The notes under the pieces are model-generated. The model had not been told where the DNA came from and searched no databases. It saw only the letters and a list, made by a program, of their open reading frames with translations. A program made the translations under genes and the position numbers. From positions 227,638 through 291,637 of the forward strand of contig NZ_NFHH01000002.1 of assembly GCF_002161285.1 (NCBI RefSeq): a DNA stretch of 64,000 bases, in the 5' to 3' direction. The stretch's first letter is position 1. Every line of letters starts with the position of its first letter. Source of the DNA: Blautia sp. An81. Lineage in GTDB: Bacteria > Bacillota > Clostridia > Lachnospirales > Lachnospiraceae. Below are positions 48,650 to 58,592 of the stretch, one piece after another.

Positions 48650-48716
48650 ATCTGTCACCTTCCATAGAAACAGGCGGCCCAGTAATAGGAACCGCCTGTC
48701 AGAGTCAATGTGTGGG

Positions 48717-51700
48717 TTATTGGTTATCCTTCTGTTTCCGTCTGTGCAGATACAGGACGGTCAGTGCTCCGGCAAGGACAAGAGCGCCTGCCCCGATGCC
48801 GAGGTAAAGAAGGATGGGTGCATCATCCCCGGTCTTGACCGGATTAGAAACGGAAGGTGTTTCCGTCGGTTCTTCCGGTACTTCCGGAGGATTTTCAGAA
48901 AGATGCACGGTCTGTCCCGCATCGTCGATATCCCGGTGTGAGCAGATCTCCCGCTGTGTCCCGTCTGCATCTACATAGTAGAGGGTTTCAAAGACAACCA
49001 GGGATTTCCCTGCAAGGGAGCTGCCGTCTAAAGTAAAGAGAACTTCTACGGAGCCGCTTCGCTCTTCCGGTGTAAATGCGGTTTCTGCCGTAACCGGCTT
49101 GCCGTCAAGAAGCAGTTCTGCACCGGTTTCCTGATCCATCAGCACACCCTTTAAGAGATAGGATGCCCCGGGAATCAGGTTTTCATAGGAAACGGTATCC
49201 TTGATGGTCACTTCACTGTCGGCCAGGATCTCCTGATCCCCGTCCTCTCCGTCTGTGGCAGAGGTGCCGATCTGCGGGAAGTAGATACTTTGCGGATCTG
49301 AGGAAATTTCCCTGTGGGATGCAATGATTTGATCTTTATAAAGGATTTCCTCGAAGACGACCAGTGTTTTTCCGGCCAGTGCCTCTGCGTTAAACGTAAA
49401 GGTCAGCTCGGTGGTTCCGGAAGTCTCCTCCGGGGTAAATTCTGCTTCAGCCGTCACGGGCTTCTCATCGATCAGCAGCTCTTCGCCGGTTTCCTGATCC
49501 ATCAGCGTGCCGCGGATCGTGAAGGTTTCCCCGGCAATAAGGTTCGTATATTCCGCCACATCCGTAATGGATGCTTCCGCTTTTGCAAGCCCGGTCTGGT
49601 TTCCAAGCTCCGGATTTGCTGCAGTGGTGCTGACAGAAGGCAGAACCAGCGTCTGCTCCGGTGAATCGAGATCCTGGTGGGAAGCGATTTCTTCCTCCCC
49701 ATAATACAGGGACTCAAAAACAACCAGTGTCTTACCTGCCGCTTCCGTGGCGTTGAAAGTGAACTCCACATCCACGGTCCCTTCCGTGCTTTCCGGTGTA
49801 AAGGTCAGCTCAGAAGTCACGGTTTCCCCGTCAATCTCCAATGCTTCCCCGGTTTCTTTATCCATCAGGATTCCCTGCAGGGTAAGCTCTTCTCCGGCGG
49901 GTACGTTGGAATAGGACACCGTATCAATGAGTGTTACCTCTTCATCTGCGTGAGCCATCTGAAGGCCGGTTTCGGAATCTTTCACCTGAGTACCAATCCC
50001 CGGGAAGAAGATGGACTGGTCCTGATCCTCGATATCGGCGTGAACAGCCATTTTCAGGTCATCCTGCCACAGTTCCTCGAAGCAGACCACGGTGGTTCCG
50101 CCAAGGCCCGTAGCGTCAAAGGTAAATTCTACTTCCACGCTGCCGGTAGATTTTTTCGCCGTAAAGGTCGTCTCTGCCGTGACCGGTTTTCCATCAATCT
50201 CAAAAGGTTCCCCGGTTTCTTTGTTCATGAGCGTGCCGACTACCCGGTACTCCACACCTTTTTTCAGCCCTTCATACTCAACCGTGTCCACAATCGTTAC
50301 CTTATCATCCGGTTTTGCCATATGGGAGCCGCCTTCTTTATCCAGTGCAGTGGTGGCAATCTCCACCTTGTCATTAGTCAGCGTCCCCAGGTCGATGGTA
50401 ACGGAATCCCGGTACACTTCTACATCAAAGGTAAGAAGGTTTCGGCCTTCATTGGCTTCACAGCGCTGCTCTTCAATGGTATAGGTATCATAGATCAGGG
50501 CGCCTTTGGAGTCATCCGGCTCGGGGGTGCCGAACCAGATACCGTCTTCCGCAGTCTCGCCCCGGTTGGTATTGGAGGTATGTTTGTTCCACTCTGCGGA
50601 TGTGCTGGCGTATCCATTCTGGTCGGTCACGATGGTATGGCTCTCGCCGGTTGTTTTAGAAGTAATAGTAAACGGTACGCCTGCGAGACGGGACAGATCC
50701 CCGTCACTGACTTTAACAAGCTCCAGATCCCCACGGATGACCTGGTTTTCAATGGATGAGCCGGTTTCGGTCAGTTCCACGATCTTGCCGTCTTCCGTGA
50801 TGTCAAATTCCAGGGAGATACGGCCCTCGTTCAGATACCCTTCCGGTGCTTTTGTCTCATCCACCCGGTAATGGCCGTAAGGCAGGGCATCTTTCGCCGT
50901 GGAAGCCAGCCCCTTCTCATCCGTCACAAGCGTCAGGACGATTTCCCCGTTTTCGTAGGTTTCCCCGTCCACGATTACCGGATTGGCATTTAAGCTGGTG
51001 ATGGTAAATTCTGCGCCTTCCAAGGTAGCACCGCCCTGAGCGGCAGCTTTCCCGGTTTCGATGTCACGTTTCTGCACTTTGACACCGCCCCGGATGATCT
51101 GGTTTGAGATGGAACTGTCTTCTCCAGTCAGGTCCACCATTTCCCCGTTCTTAGAGATGGTAAACTCAGCGGAGAGGGTGCCTTCCCCTAAATAACCGGT
51201 GGGAGGCGTCACTTCATCTACACGGTAACTACCGTAAGGCAGAGCGTCCGCAGCAGTGGATGCCAGTCCAGAGGCATCGGTCTTGATGGTCAGGACGACT
51301 TCATCCTTCTGATAGGTCGTTCCATCGACGACTACCGGGTTCTCATTTAATGAGGTGATGGCAAACTCAGCGCCTTCCAGTGTAGCGCCGCCCTGGGGCG
51401 TGGTGCCGCCGGTTTCCAGATCTCGTTTCTGTACTTTGACACCGCCCCGGATGACAGCATCCGGTACATCCGGCGCCTGGTAAGCAGAGACAGTTTCTTC
51501 CGTACCGCTGCTGGAAATCGGCAGAACGAACACCGTTTCATTGAGCTGGTAGCCTGCTGGCGCTTTGGTTTCCTGGATGGTCACGGTTCCAAGAGGCACG
51601 CACAGCGTTTTGCCGTCGCTTGCGTAGTAGAACGCATCTCCGCTGACCTTGTATTCCTCCGTAAAGGAAATCTCCCCGTCTTCTCCTGTACGGAATACCC

Positions 51701-52733
51701 AGGTGCGGGCAGGCTCACTGCCGCCTGCAGCCGGATCCGTATCGGAGATGGTGGTGTAGAACTTCACGGTAAACTCCGCATCCTTCAGGCTGGCAGCGCC
51801 CTGGGGAATGGCATCCTTTAAGTCTGCATCCAGCTTCTGAAGCACCAGGGAGAGGGGATTATTCTGGGGGATTTCCTTGACCTCTGCTTTTGCTGTTTCA
51901 TTGGAAGAAACGGTCACATCATAGGCATTGGTATCCAGGGCGTATCCAGGAGACGGAGAAAGCTCTTTGATCGTGTAGCTGCCGACCTCAAGATCTCCGG
52001 ATTTGGCATAGCCATTCTCATCGGTGGTCAATGTCTCTACCAGGTTGCTGCCCTGATAGATGCCATACTGAGCGCCTTTTAAGCTGTAATTGCCGTTCCC
52101 GTCAGAAACGGAGCTGTTTGCCGTGGATTTCTGGATCTCGATCCAGCCGTAGGGCTTTTCGTACCAGCATCCCGCTACGGTCTGGTTGCTGTCAGACGGA
52201 ATGATAAAGGCACGGAAGGAGTCCGGCGGCGCAGGCAGTCCCTGGATCGCATTGGCGATCTCCACCGCCTTATCAATGTAGCTTTGGGGCGCGCCATAAA
52301 AGGCTCCGCTTCCGGCGTCGTAATTGCTGTACACATAGGAAGCCACCAGATGACCGATTACGTAGCGGTCATTTTCAGACCAGCCGCTTAAATAGGTGCC
52401 GGCGATGTTCTGATCTTCATAGCCGTAACCGCCGGGCAGGTAGTAGAGCGCTTTGCGGAGCGCAGAGTCTTTTCCCAGCAGGTCGTACTGATAACTGCCC
52501 GCCGCCGGCGTTCTCTTCATGGGCTGGACACAGTAGGCCGTGCCGTTGTTATCCACAGACATCTTTGTGGTGTAGTAATCGCCATAAGAGATTAATTCAC
52601 CGGTCTGGAAATTAAGGGTTCCATCCGCCGCATGGGCTGTCATGGGGCTTGTGATGGCTGTCCCCGCAAGGACGATGGCTGCCATCAGGAAAGCGAAACA
52701 GCGGCGGAGGATGTGGGTTTTGATTCGTTTCAT
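48717..52733 (-). CDS. Large sortase-anchored adhesin with thioester-like, SpaA/Cna-B and VaFE-type repeats
   Basis: The 1338-residue protein starts at 52733 with GGAGGAGAC upstream. A signal peptide (about 1-36, ending MTAHA) is followed by a possible thioester domain (GTAYCVQPMK), then Cna-B/SpaA-type domains (…YGIYQGSNLVETLTTDENGYAKSGDLEVGSYTIKEL; two closely related GGVKVQKRD units), then four repeats of ~105-115 residues that each hold D-T-V-x-Y/A-E-Y and F-T-F-(D/N)-A…V-F-E (VaFE/T-Q-ester type). It ends with NPVKTGDD, a hydrophobic helix and RRKQKDNQ, i.e. a variant LPXTG anchor. Expected function: surface attachment to other cells or host, possibly mating-pair contact. Confidence 0.85.
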   Translation of the reverse strand: MKRIKTHILRRCFAFLMAAIVLAGTAITSPMTAHAADGTLNFQTGELISYGDYYTTKMSVDNNGTAYCVQPMKRTPAAGSYQYDLLGKDSALRKALYYLPGGYGYEDQNIAGTYLSGWSENDRYVIGHLVASYVYSNYDAGSGAFYGAPQSYIDKAVEIANAIQGLPAPPDSFRAFIIPSDSNQTVAGCWYEKPYGWIEIQKSTANSSVSDGNGNYSLKGAQYGIYQGSNLVETLTTDENGYAKSGDLEVGSYTIKELSPSPGYALDTNAYDVTVSSNETAKAEVKEIPQNNPLSLVLQKLDADLKDAIPQGAASLKDAEFTVKFYTTISDTDPAAGGSEPARTWVFRTGEDGEISFTEEYKVSGDAFYYASDGKTLCVPLGTVTIQETKAPAGYQLNETVFVLPISSSGTEETVSAYQAPDVPDAVIRGGVKVQKRDLETGGTTPQGGATLEGAEFAITSLNENPVVVDGTTYQKDEVVLTIKTDASGLASTAADALPYGSYRVDEVTPPTGYLGEGTLSAEFTISKNGEMVDLTGEDSSISNQIIRGGVKVQKRDIETGKAAAQGGATLEGAEFTITSLNANPVIVDGETYENGEIVLTLVTDEKGLASTAKDALPYGHYRVDETKAPEGYLNEGRISLEFDITEDGKIVELTETGSSIENQVIRGDLELVKVSDGDLSRLAGVPFTITSKTTGESHTIVTDQNGYASTSAEWNKHTSNTNRGETAEDGIWFGTPEPDDSKGALIYDTYTIEEQRCEANEGRNLLTFDVEVYRDSVTIDLGTLTNDKVEIATTALDKEGGSHMAKPDDKVTIVDTVEYEGLKKGVEYRVVGTLMNKETGEPFEIDGKPVTAETTFTAKKSTGSVEVEFTFDATGLGGTTVVCFEELWQDDLKMAVHADIEDQDQSIFFPGIGTQVKDSETGLQMAHADEEVTLIDTVSYSNVPAGEELTLQGILMDKETGEALEIDGETVTSELTFTPESTEGTVDVEFTFNATEAAGKTLVVFESLYYGEEEIASHQDLDSPEQTLVLPSVSTTAANPELGNQTGLAKAEASITDVAEYTNLIAGETFTIRGTLMDQETGEELLIDEKPVTAEAEFTPEETSGTTELTFTFNAEALAGKTLVVFEEILYKDQIIASHREISSDPQSIYFPQIGTSATDGEDGDQEILADSEVTIKDTVSYENLIPGASYLLKGVLMDQETGAELLLDGKPVTAETAFTPEERSGSVEVLFTLDGSSLAGKSLVVFETLYYVDADGTQREICSHRDIDDAGQTVHLSENPPEVPEEPTETPSVSNPVKTGDDAPILLYLGIGAGALVLAGALTVLYLHRRKQKDNQ

Positions 52734-52823
52734 AAGTCTCCTCCTTTTCAAAAGGTACAGGGGAATGAAAAAAGGAAGTGCCTGCCCTGCATCAGACACT
52801 CCCCATGGGTTGCTTTGGCATCG

Positions 52824-55800
52824 TTACCCGGCTGCTTTTTGTCTGTGCCGTTCCAGGATCTCCAGAAGTTCCTGCCGGTCTGTGGTGATCAGCTCTTTTT
52901 CCAGGGCGGATGCCTTAAATTCCACAGTAATGTTATTGTTATTCGTGGATATCAGACCATTGCCCCGCTGGAAGTGTGTAATGTTCATCACCTCCGTTTC
53001 CGAGAGATGCAGGATCTGTTTCACCCGCTGCGCCTCTTCGTCTTCCAGGTTCAGGACAAGTTTAGTCTTGCAGTTGTTTATGATTCCCTTTCCGTACTTG
53101 CCGTCGTCCAGGGCAAAAAAGTCGTTTAAGTCCTGCGTTGCAAAGACGGCAGAACCGCCGTATCCCCGGATGATCTTGGCGATCTCCAGGACAAATTCCG
53201 CAGCCAGGCGGTTGCTGGACGCACCGATGAGCTGCCAGACCTCATCCACGAAGATGGCTTTTTCCTCCGTTCGGTTCTCCTTTGCGATATCCCAGACATA
53301 ATCCAAGACGGTAAACATGCCCACTGTCAATAGATCCCCGGTCAGCTCGGAAATATCGAGCACCGTATACTTATTGGTCAGATCCACGTTGGTTTCCTGG
53401 TTAAAAGAGGAAGCAGAGCCGTGGACCAGCCGGTTTAAGATGTGGGCCATGCGTTTCGTGTCATCGCTTTCCATCAGGATATCGTAGACATCCTCCAGGA
53501 TCGGCATGGGTTTATACCGGTCCGGATGAGCCGGATCGATCAGGGATTCGTTTTTGTGGGTGATCCCCTTTTTGGCATAGGTCTTGATCAGCGCCTCATC
53601 GAGAAGCTGCCGCTCCTCATGAGTCATGTCCGGGATGAGCAGGCTGAAGAAGATATGCAGCTTCTGGATCTTCCCGGCCAGTGCCGAGTTGTCCATGGAA
53701 GGACCGTCCAGCAGCTCATTGACGGAGTTATCCGTTTTCCGGATCTCCATGATGTTGATGCAGTTCCGGCTGGCGGGGGAAATCTGGATGAACTCCCCGC
53801 CGATATTCTTGCAGGCCCGGTAGAACTCATGCCCTTTCAGCGGCGCTATGATGAAGACTTTGATGTTCTTGCGCCGCATCCGGGTGGCAAAAAGCTGCAT
53901 GGTAAAGGTTTTCCCTGCACCGGAGCAGCCCAGGATCGCCACGTTGGCATTTTTGTACTGCCTGGAATCAAAGATATCCGCAATGACAAGGCTGTTGTTG
54001 TGCTTGTTGACACCAAATAGAATCCCGTTGTCATCACAGATGGAGTAGCTGACAAAAGGATAGCAGCTTGCCGCCCCGCTGGTTAAAACGTTCCGCCTGG
54101 AAAGCTGATACAGCTTCTTATCCAGAGATGCCAGGGGCAGCGTGGATAAAAAGCCCTGCTCCTGCAGAAAGTAGCAGGTTCTCAGGTCCATGTCCTGGGA
54201 GATCAGGAGCTTTTTCATCTCCTGTACCCGCCACTGCAGTTCCTCTAAAGTAGAGGCTGTGACGGTAATGAGAAGGCTCATGTAATAGAAGTCCTCATTA
54301 TTCGCCAGCCCCTGTTTTAAGAAATAACCGGAGCGGATGGCGGAATCCAGGTCGTCATAGTCGGTATTGGTATCCGAGGCGTCCTTGATCTTGGAACGGT
54401 TGATCCGGATCTGTTGTCCCAACCGCTGCTGGATCTTATCCTTTGGCTGCCGGTGGAGGTAAAAATCCACGTCAATGCCTTCCCCGGCGTTTACCAAAAG
54501 AGACAGCCACCCCGGCACCACCCGGCTTTTGTAGCCGGATGACGGTACGTACAGATAGGAGTGGTAGACCCCGTTGATCAGCACATAGCTGGAGTGCCTG
54601 AAATCCAGGGCTTCCGGTGAGAGAAATTCACTGATGCGGATGTCCTCGTCGGGCCGGTTCTCTTTGGCGTACCGTGCTAGTACGGAAGCAATGCGCTCCT
54701 GTAAGGGATGGGTGGCGCAAAGGGAGCGGTTTAAGAGGGTGTACAAAACATCCGTGGTAAACTCATCCGGATTTTCATGCCCTGTCACCTCATTGCCACA
54801 CTGGTACAGGAAGGTCTTGGCTGTCTGCGCCGTCGTTTCAAGAGACTCTAAGATCTCCCGTTCCGTCACCTTCCGGTTGACGTTAAAAGGTTCATATTCC
54901 ATAACAAGGAAGAACCGCCGGGAAACGGCCTCCCTGGAACTTAGGTTCCGGACAAACTTCAGGTAATCCTCCTGCAGCTCCCGGCACCGGGGATCCGTTT
55001 CATTTTCCAGCTCCTGTCTGGATTTCTCCAGATGCTGGTTGATGTCCGCCCGTTTGGAGATCATCTTGATCTGCAGCTTTACCGGGCTGATCTTCAGGTA
55101 GCTGATAAAGCTGTAGATGATCCCCATCTGCTCCCTGGCACTTCGTAAGAGGAAGTTGATGGGCTCGACTTCCAGGATTTTTACATACCGTCCATCCGTT
55201 GTGTAAATGACACCGTGGGCAATCTTTTCAATCGGAAGATAGTCCTCTATGGTCTGTAACTTCCGTTTCTTTTTCCTGGCGGAAGATTGGGAAGCTGTCT
55301 GACTGGATTTTAAAGCACTTTTTGGTACTGCCTTATCTTCCTGCGTCTCCCTTGCCTTCCGGGCTTCTGCTTTGCGGGCAGCTTTCGCCTGCCGTGCAGC
55401 AAGGCGGGCGTCCTGTGCAGCCTGTTTCTTTTTGGCACGGAGCTTTTCCTTCTCCGCCCGCTCTTCCCGGCGCTTTGCTATCTTTGCGCATTTCTGCTCA
55501 TAGGCTAACTGCCGGATATCTTCTCTGGCCTGCCTGCGGATGCCCCGCCGGGTGGAGGTATCGAAGGATTTATGCTCACGAACCTTTGGCTCCCGTTTCT
55601 TTTTCCGTTTCGTTTTCCCAGAAGGAGTGGGGGAAGGGGAGCCGGACAGATCCTGCTGGGGCGCCTCTTTCGTGGGAGGTGCATCGTCCTGCTGACCGGC
55701 CCCCTCAAAAGGGGGAGAATCCTCCAAAGAGCCCTTTTTCGTTTTCTTCCGCCGTTCCCGTTTGGCAGGCTTTTTTGCTTCTTTCGTGCCAGGCTGCTTC

Positions 55801-56132
55801 TGCCGTTTCCTCTTTGGCTCCGGCATTGCGTCAGAGCGGTAAACCACCCGCCGGTTCTTCAAAAAGCGAAGGGCGTTCATAAGGAAAGCAGTGATGCTCT
55901 CTCCTCCGATCCCGATGAGGGATACCATGGCCGCCGGAAGGGCAGTCATGCACAGGATGATGATGCGGGTAGTCAGGGAAAACGGCAGGTGGACCACCGG
56001 CACCCCGATCAGCAGGGCGAAAATAATGGCTTCAATGGCATTGCGGATGTCAAAGGTGCCGTTTAAGATCTTGCCCTTTTCGATGAAGTTTGGCGGGATA
56101 AAGGAGGTCCGCTGCTCATCCGGATTGCTCAT
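52824..56132 (-). CDS. virB4: VirB4-family conjugation ATPase fused to a PrgI/VirB3-like N-terminus
   Basis: The 1102-residue protein has N-terminal PrgI-like helices (residues ~30-75, IIFALLIGVPVVHLPF…MTALPAAMVSLIGIGG), then an ~200-residue Lys/Arg/Ala/Gln-rich linker (about 100-300), then the VirB4 domain: IEDYLPIEKI…, Walker A GCSGAGKT near residue 734 and Walker B AIFVDEVW near 962. VirB4 powers assembly of the type IV secretion channel. The fusion joins two subunits usually encoded by separate genes. Its start overlaps the previous gene (ATGA), so the operon is tightly coupled. Confidence 0.9.
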   Translation of the reverse strand: MSNPDEQRTSFIPPNFIEKGKILNGTFDIRNAIEAIIFALLIGVPVVHLPFSLTTRIIILCMTALPAAMVSLIGIGGESITAFLMNALRFLKNRRVVYRSDAMPEPKRKRQKQPGTKEAKKPAKRERRKKTKKGSLEDSPPFEGAGQQDDAPPTKEAPQQDLSGSPSPTPSGKTKRKKKREPKVREHKSFDTSTRRGIRRQAREDIRQLAYEQKCAKIAKRREERAEKEKLRAKKKQAAQDARLAARQAKAARKAEARKARETQEDKAVPKSALKSSQTASQSSARKKKRKLQTIEDYLPIEKIAHGVIYTTDGRYVKILEVEPINFLLRSAREQMGIIYSFISYLKISPVKLQIKMISKRADINQHLEKSRQELENETDPRCRELQEDYLKFVRNLSSREAVSRRFFLVMEYEPFNVNRKVTEREILESLETTAQTAKTFLYQCGNEVTGHENPDEFTTDVLYTLLNRSLCATHPLQERIASVLARYAKENRPDEDIRISEFLSPEALDFRHSSYVLINGVYHSYLYVPSSGYKSRVVPGWLSLLVNAGEGIDVDFYLHRQPKDKIQQRLGQQIRINRSKIKDASDTNTDYDDLDSAIRSGYFLKQGLANNEDFYYMSLLITVTASTLEELQWRVQEMKKLLISQDMDLRTCYFLQEQGFLSTLPLASLDKKLYQLSRRNVLTSGAASCYPFVSYSICDDNGILFGVNKHNNSLVIADIFDSRQYKNANVAILGCSGAGKTFTMQLFATRMRRKNIKVFIIAPLKGHEFYRACKNIGGEFIQISPASRNCINIMEIRKTDNSVNELLDGPSMDNSALAGKIQKLHIFFSLLIPDMTHEERQLLDEALIKTYAKKGITHKNESLIDPAHPDRYKPMPILEDVYDILMESDDTKRMAHILNRLVHGSASSFNQETNVDLTNKYTVLDISELTGDLLTVGMFTVLDYVWDIAKENRTEEKAIFVDEVWQLIGASSNRLAAEFVLEIAKIIRGYGGSAVFATQDLNDFFALDDGKYGKGIINNCKTKLVLNLEDEEAQRVKQILHLSETEVMNITHFQRGNGLISTNNNNITVEFKASALEKELITTDRQELLEILERHRQKAAG

Positions 56133-56785
56133 GGCAGCACCTCCTCTCCGTCCTGGGTGTTCTGTGCGGGATCCGCAGCATTTGCGGAAGTTCCGCTTTG
56201 CGTAGTTCCCGTTTCTTCTGTCCCGGTATCCGGTGCAGGTGATTCCGGTGCGGTCACATCCGCATAGCCGCCTTCCTGGCGCTGCTCCACTTCACTGCTG
56301 GAGACAGAAGGGAGGGTATCCACTACCGGTTTTTCATAGGTTTTTCCAGATGTCCCCAGCACCGTCCGCTCCTCTCCAAAAGAAAAAGCACCCGTCATGG
56401 TGTCATAGAACACTGGAAGGGTGCTGTCATCGGACAGGAGAAAATGCAGTTCAACTGTGGTAGTATCCGGATACCCGGTTTCATCCGGCAGATATTCTGC
56501 CGATGTAATGTCTGTCCGCCCGATAAGAGTAAGATATAGCGGAAACTGCTCCTTTAGGGATGCAGTCTGGGCGGAGGAGAAGAACTGGCTCAGCTCTTCA
56601 AAGGATAAAAAGTCCATCTCGGTCAGCTCCTCTGGCTGTGTTGTCTCTTCCTGGGTGGCGGCCTCTTCCTGTGCCTCTGGATCCGGTGTTTCCTTTTGTT
56701 CCCGGAGCTTGGAGGGAAGAAAGATGGCGACCAATAGGAGAAAGAGCATCAGGAGGATGGACAAGATCAGTTTTAATCTGCTCAT
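56129..56785 (-). CDS. Single-helix ICE protein with acidic Thr/Glu-rich linker
   Basis: The 218-residue protein is taken from the ATG at 56785 (MSRLKLILSILLMLFLLLVAIFLPSKL), with GAGGAGC upstream. One membrane helix, then a Glu/Thr-rich spacer (ETPDPEAQEEAATQEETTQPEEL), a folded part of ~110 residues, and a Ser/Gly/Thr-rich C-terminus. It lies between the peptidoglycan hydrolase and virB4, and its stop overlaps virB4. Topology suggests an outer-face bitopic channel protein. Family not recognised. Confidence 0.68.
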   Translation of the reverse strand: MSRLKLILSILLMLFLLLVAIFLPSKLREQKETPDPEAQEEAATQEETTQPEELTEMDFLSFEELSQFFSSAQTASLKEQFPLYLTLIGRTDITSAEYLPDETGYPDTTTVELHFLLSDDSTLPVFYDTMTGAFSFGEERTVLGTSGKTYEKPVVDTLPSVSSSEVEQRQEGGYADVTAPESPAPDTGTEETGTTQSGTSANAADPAQNTQDGEEVLP

Positions 56786-56795
56786 AAGTGCTCCT

Positions 56796-58592
56796 CTATT
56801 TCTTCTCGAAAATCCAATACTGCGAGGAAGTCGCATGGATTTCCGTCATCATGTCAAATGCACGGTTCACATAGTTCTTGGAGTCGTTATCATTGGGATC
56901 GTTTACCAGCACCTTCCCGTCCGCAGTCAGCCCCCGCAGGACAATAAAATGCCCCCCGGACGTGAATAATCCGGGACTCTGGGAGGAGATGACCGGACGG
57001 CCTTCTGATAACGCCTGCAGCACCGCATTGGCATCCGTGGTCTGGGTGACGCTTCCGCATCCGAAATGAGAAGCCGCCGCCTGGAAATAGGACCAGTAGG
57101 TGCCTTCCCCCGCCTTATAATAGGAATTGCCGCACCAGGCGACTGCATCCACCGGAGTAATGGTGCTGCCAGTCAGGTAGCTTGCTACCATGGCAAAGGC
57201 GGTAGGCCCGCAGCCGCAGTCCGCAATGGAGCCGGTGCCGTAAGGGATGTTTCCGTATTCCGTCTGGATGTAGAGGGGGATCTGCATCCCGTTCGCCGGG
57301 TAAGTGCCGCCGGTATTCAGTACCTGGTAATAGCGCAGGACATGATCCACGTACTCCTTGTCCCCGTAGATGGAATAGTTCCAGCCGGGCCGGGCGCACA
57401 TCATGTCGGAGTAGGCAATGGCGTTTTCCTTTGTGTAGCCGCCGTCCCGTTCCATGGCCCAGTCGATGTAGGCGGAACCGTAATTGTATCCCTGGAGGGC
57501 CAGCTTGATCCGATCCAGGTCCGTCGGCCCGGTGCATCCGGCTTTTGTCAGCACATCCCGCAGTGCCTGGATCCCGCACTCAATGGAGTATTCCGGATCG
57601 GTGATCGTGCCGGGGCCTCTGGGAAACCGGGTATTATATCCGCTTTCCGATGCCTGCATGGGATCGCTTCCCCGTCCGCCGGATTCCTGCATCATGACGG
57701 CAAGGATCAGCTCCACGTAATCGCTCATCCCGTACCGGGCGGCAATCTCGGATACCAGTGGCCGGTAGGCAAGCACCTCATCACTTAAGTTGATCGCCAT
57801 AGCCGTTCCGGAGGCAGCGCCAAAAAAGAGCGTCAGGTTACTGGCATAGTTTTCTGCCAGTTCCTTCTGCTCCTCGGTCAAGTGAAATACATGGTCAGCA
57901 AAATAGGCGTCCCCGGCAAAGAATACGGTATAGGTATAGCGGGTAAAGGTAACGGTTTCCGTCTGAGGCGCTTCCCCTTCTGCGGTTTCCGTCTCCACTT
58001 CCACAGAAACGGTTTCTTCCGCTACATCATAAGAAAAAAGCCCGTCCTTGTTTTCCCGGATCAGGCTTTGGAGTTTGTCAATATTGATATTTTCATAATC
58101 ATCCTGGCTCGCACAGAACTGGGAGATTAAAAGATGGGCATTGACCGCTATGGTCGTCTCATAGGGATCTACGATCTGTACAGTGGAGCCCTCCGGAAGA
58201 GCGACAATGGCAGCGTTGATCTCTTCTAAAAGATCCGCATGGCTTTCTTCCAGGACTTCAACAATCGCCTGCCTGGCGTTCTGGATATTTTCATTGATCA
58301 GGGCATTGCTGTTTAAAGCCCCGGTGTTTTCTGTCAGGGATCCGAAGATCAGCCCTGGCAGCATCAGGATGAATAGCACGGGAAGCAGTAAAAACCCCAG
58401 GATAACGGCTCCGGCTTTCAATAGGGTATGCCGGTTTGCGATGGCAGCACTGATGGCTGCTGTAAAGGGACCGGCTGCCGCACCCGCCACGGTCTTGGAC
58501 AGATGGGCGGCGGTCTTCATAGCATGTAAGTGGGAGGCTGCACTGGTGCCTACATCGACAGCTTCCCCAAGGCCGGAGCTTTGCTCCGCCAT
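56796..58592 (-). CDS. Peptidoglycan hydrolase with lysozyme-like and C39-like domains
   Basis: The 598-residue protein has one helix (about 57-86), an outer domain, a lysozyme-like transglycosylase domain (about 285-400: AARYGMSDYVELILAVMMQESGGRGSDPMQASES, with the catalytic Glu in MMQES), then a C39_2-type Cys peptidase-like domain (about 450-598: IADCGCGPTAFAMVASYLTG; H in SGGHFIVLRGL; NDPND). It parallels Tn916 Orf14/CwlT, in which the second domain is instead NlpC/P60. Role: opening the cell wall for the conjugation channel. Confidence 0.85.
   Translation of the reverse strand: MAEQSSGLGEAVDVGTSAASHLHAMKTAAHLSKTVAGAAAGPFTAAISAAIANRHTLLKAGAVILGFLLLPVLFILMLPGLIFGSLTENTGALNSNALINENIQNARQAIVEVLEESHADLLEEINAAIVALPEGSTVQIVDPYETTIAVNAHLLISQFCASQDDYENINIDKLQSLIRENKDGLFSYDVAEETVSVEVETETAEGEAPQTETVTFTRYTYTVFFAGDAYFADHVFHLTEEQKELAENYASNLTLFFGAASGTAMAINLSDEVLAYRPLVSEIAARYGMSDYVELILAVMMQESGGRGSDPMQASESGYNTRFPRGPGTITDPEYSIECGIQALRDVLTKAGCTGPTDLDRIKLALQGYNYGSAYIDWAMERDGGYTKENAIAYSDMMCARPGWNYSIYGDKEYVDHVLRYYQVLNTGGTYPANGMQIPLYIQTEYGNIPYGTGSIADCGCGPTAFAMVASYLTGSTITPVDAVAWCGNSYYKAGEGTYWSYFQAAASHFGCGSVTQTTDANAVLQALSEGRPVISSQSPGLFTSGGHFIVLRGLTADGKVLVNDPNDNDSKNYVNRAFDMMTEIHATSSQYWIFEKK

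Noticed and set aside
49677..50759. 360-codon plus-strand frame
   Set aside because: It is antisense to the repeated adhesin domains and shows no protein-like pattern or start signal.
52632..53301. Plus-strand frames opposite virB4 and the adhesin start
   Set aside because: Shadow frames of highly conserved minus-strand genes; no ribosome sites.
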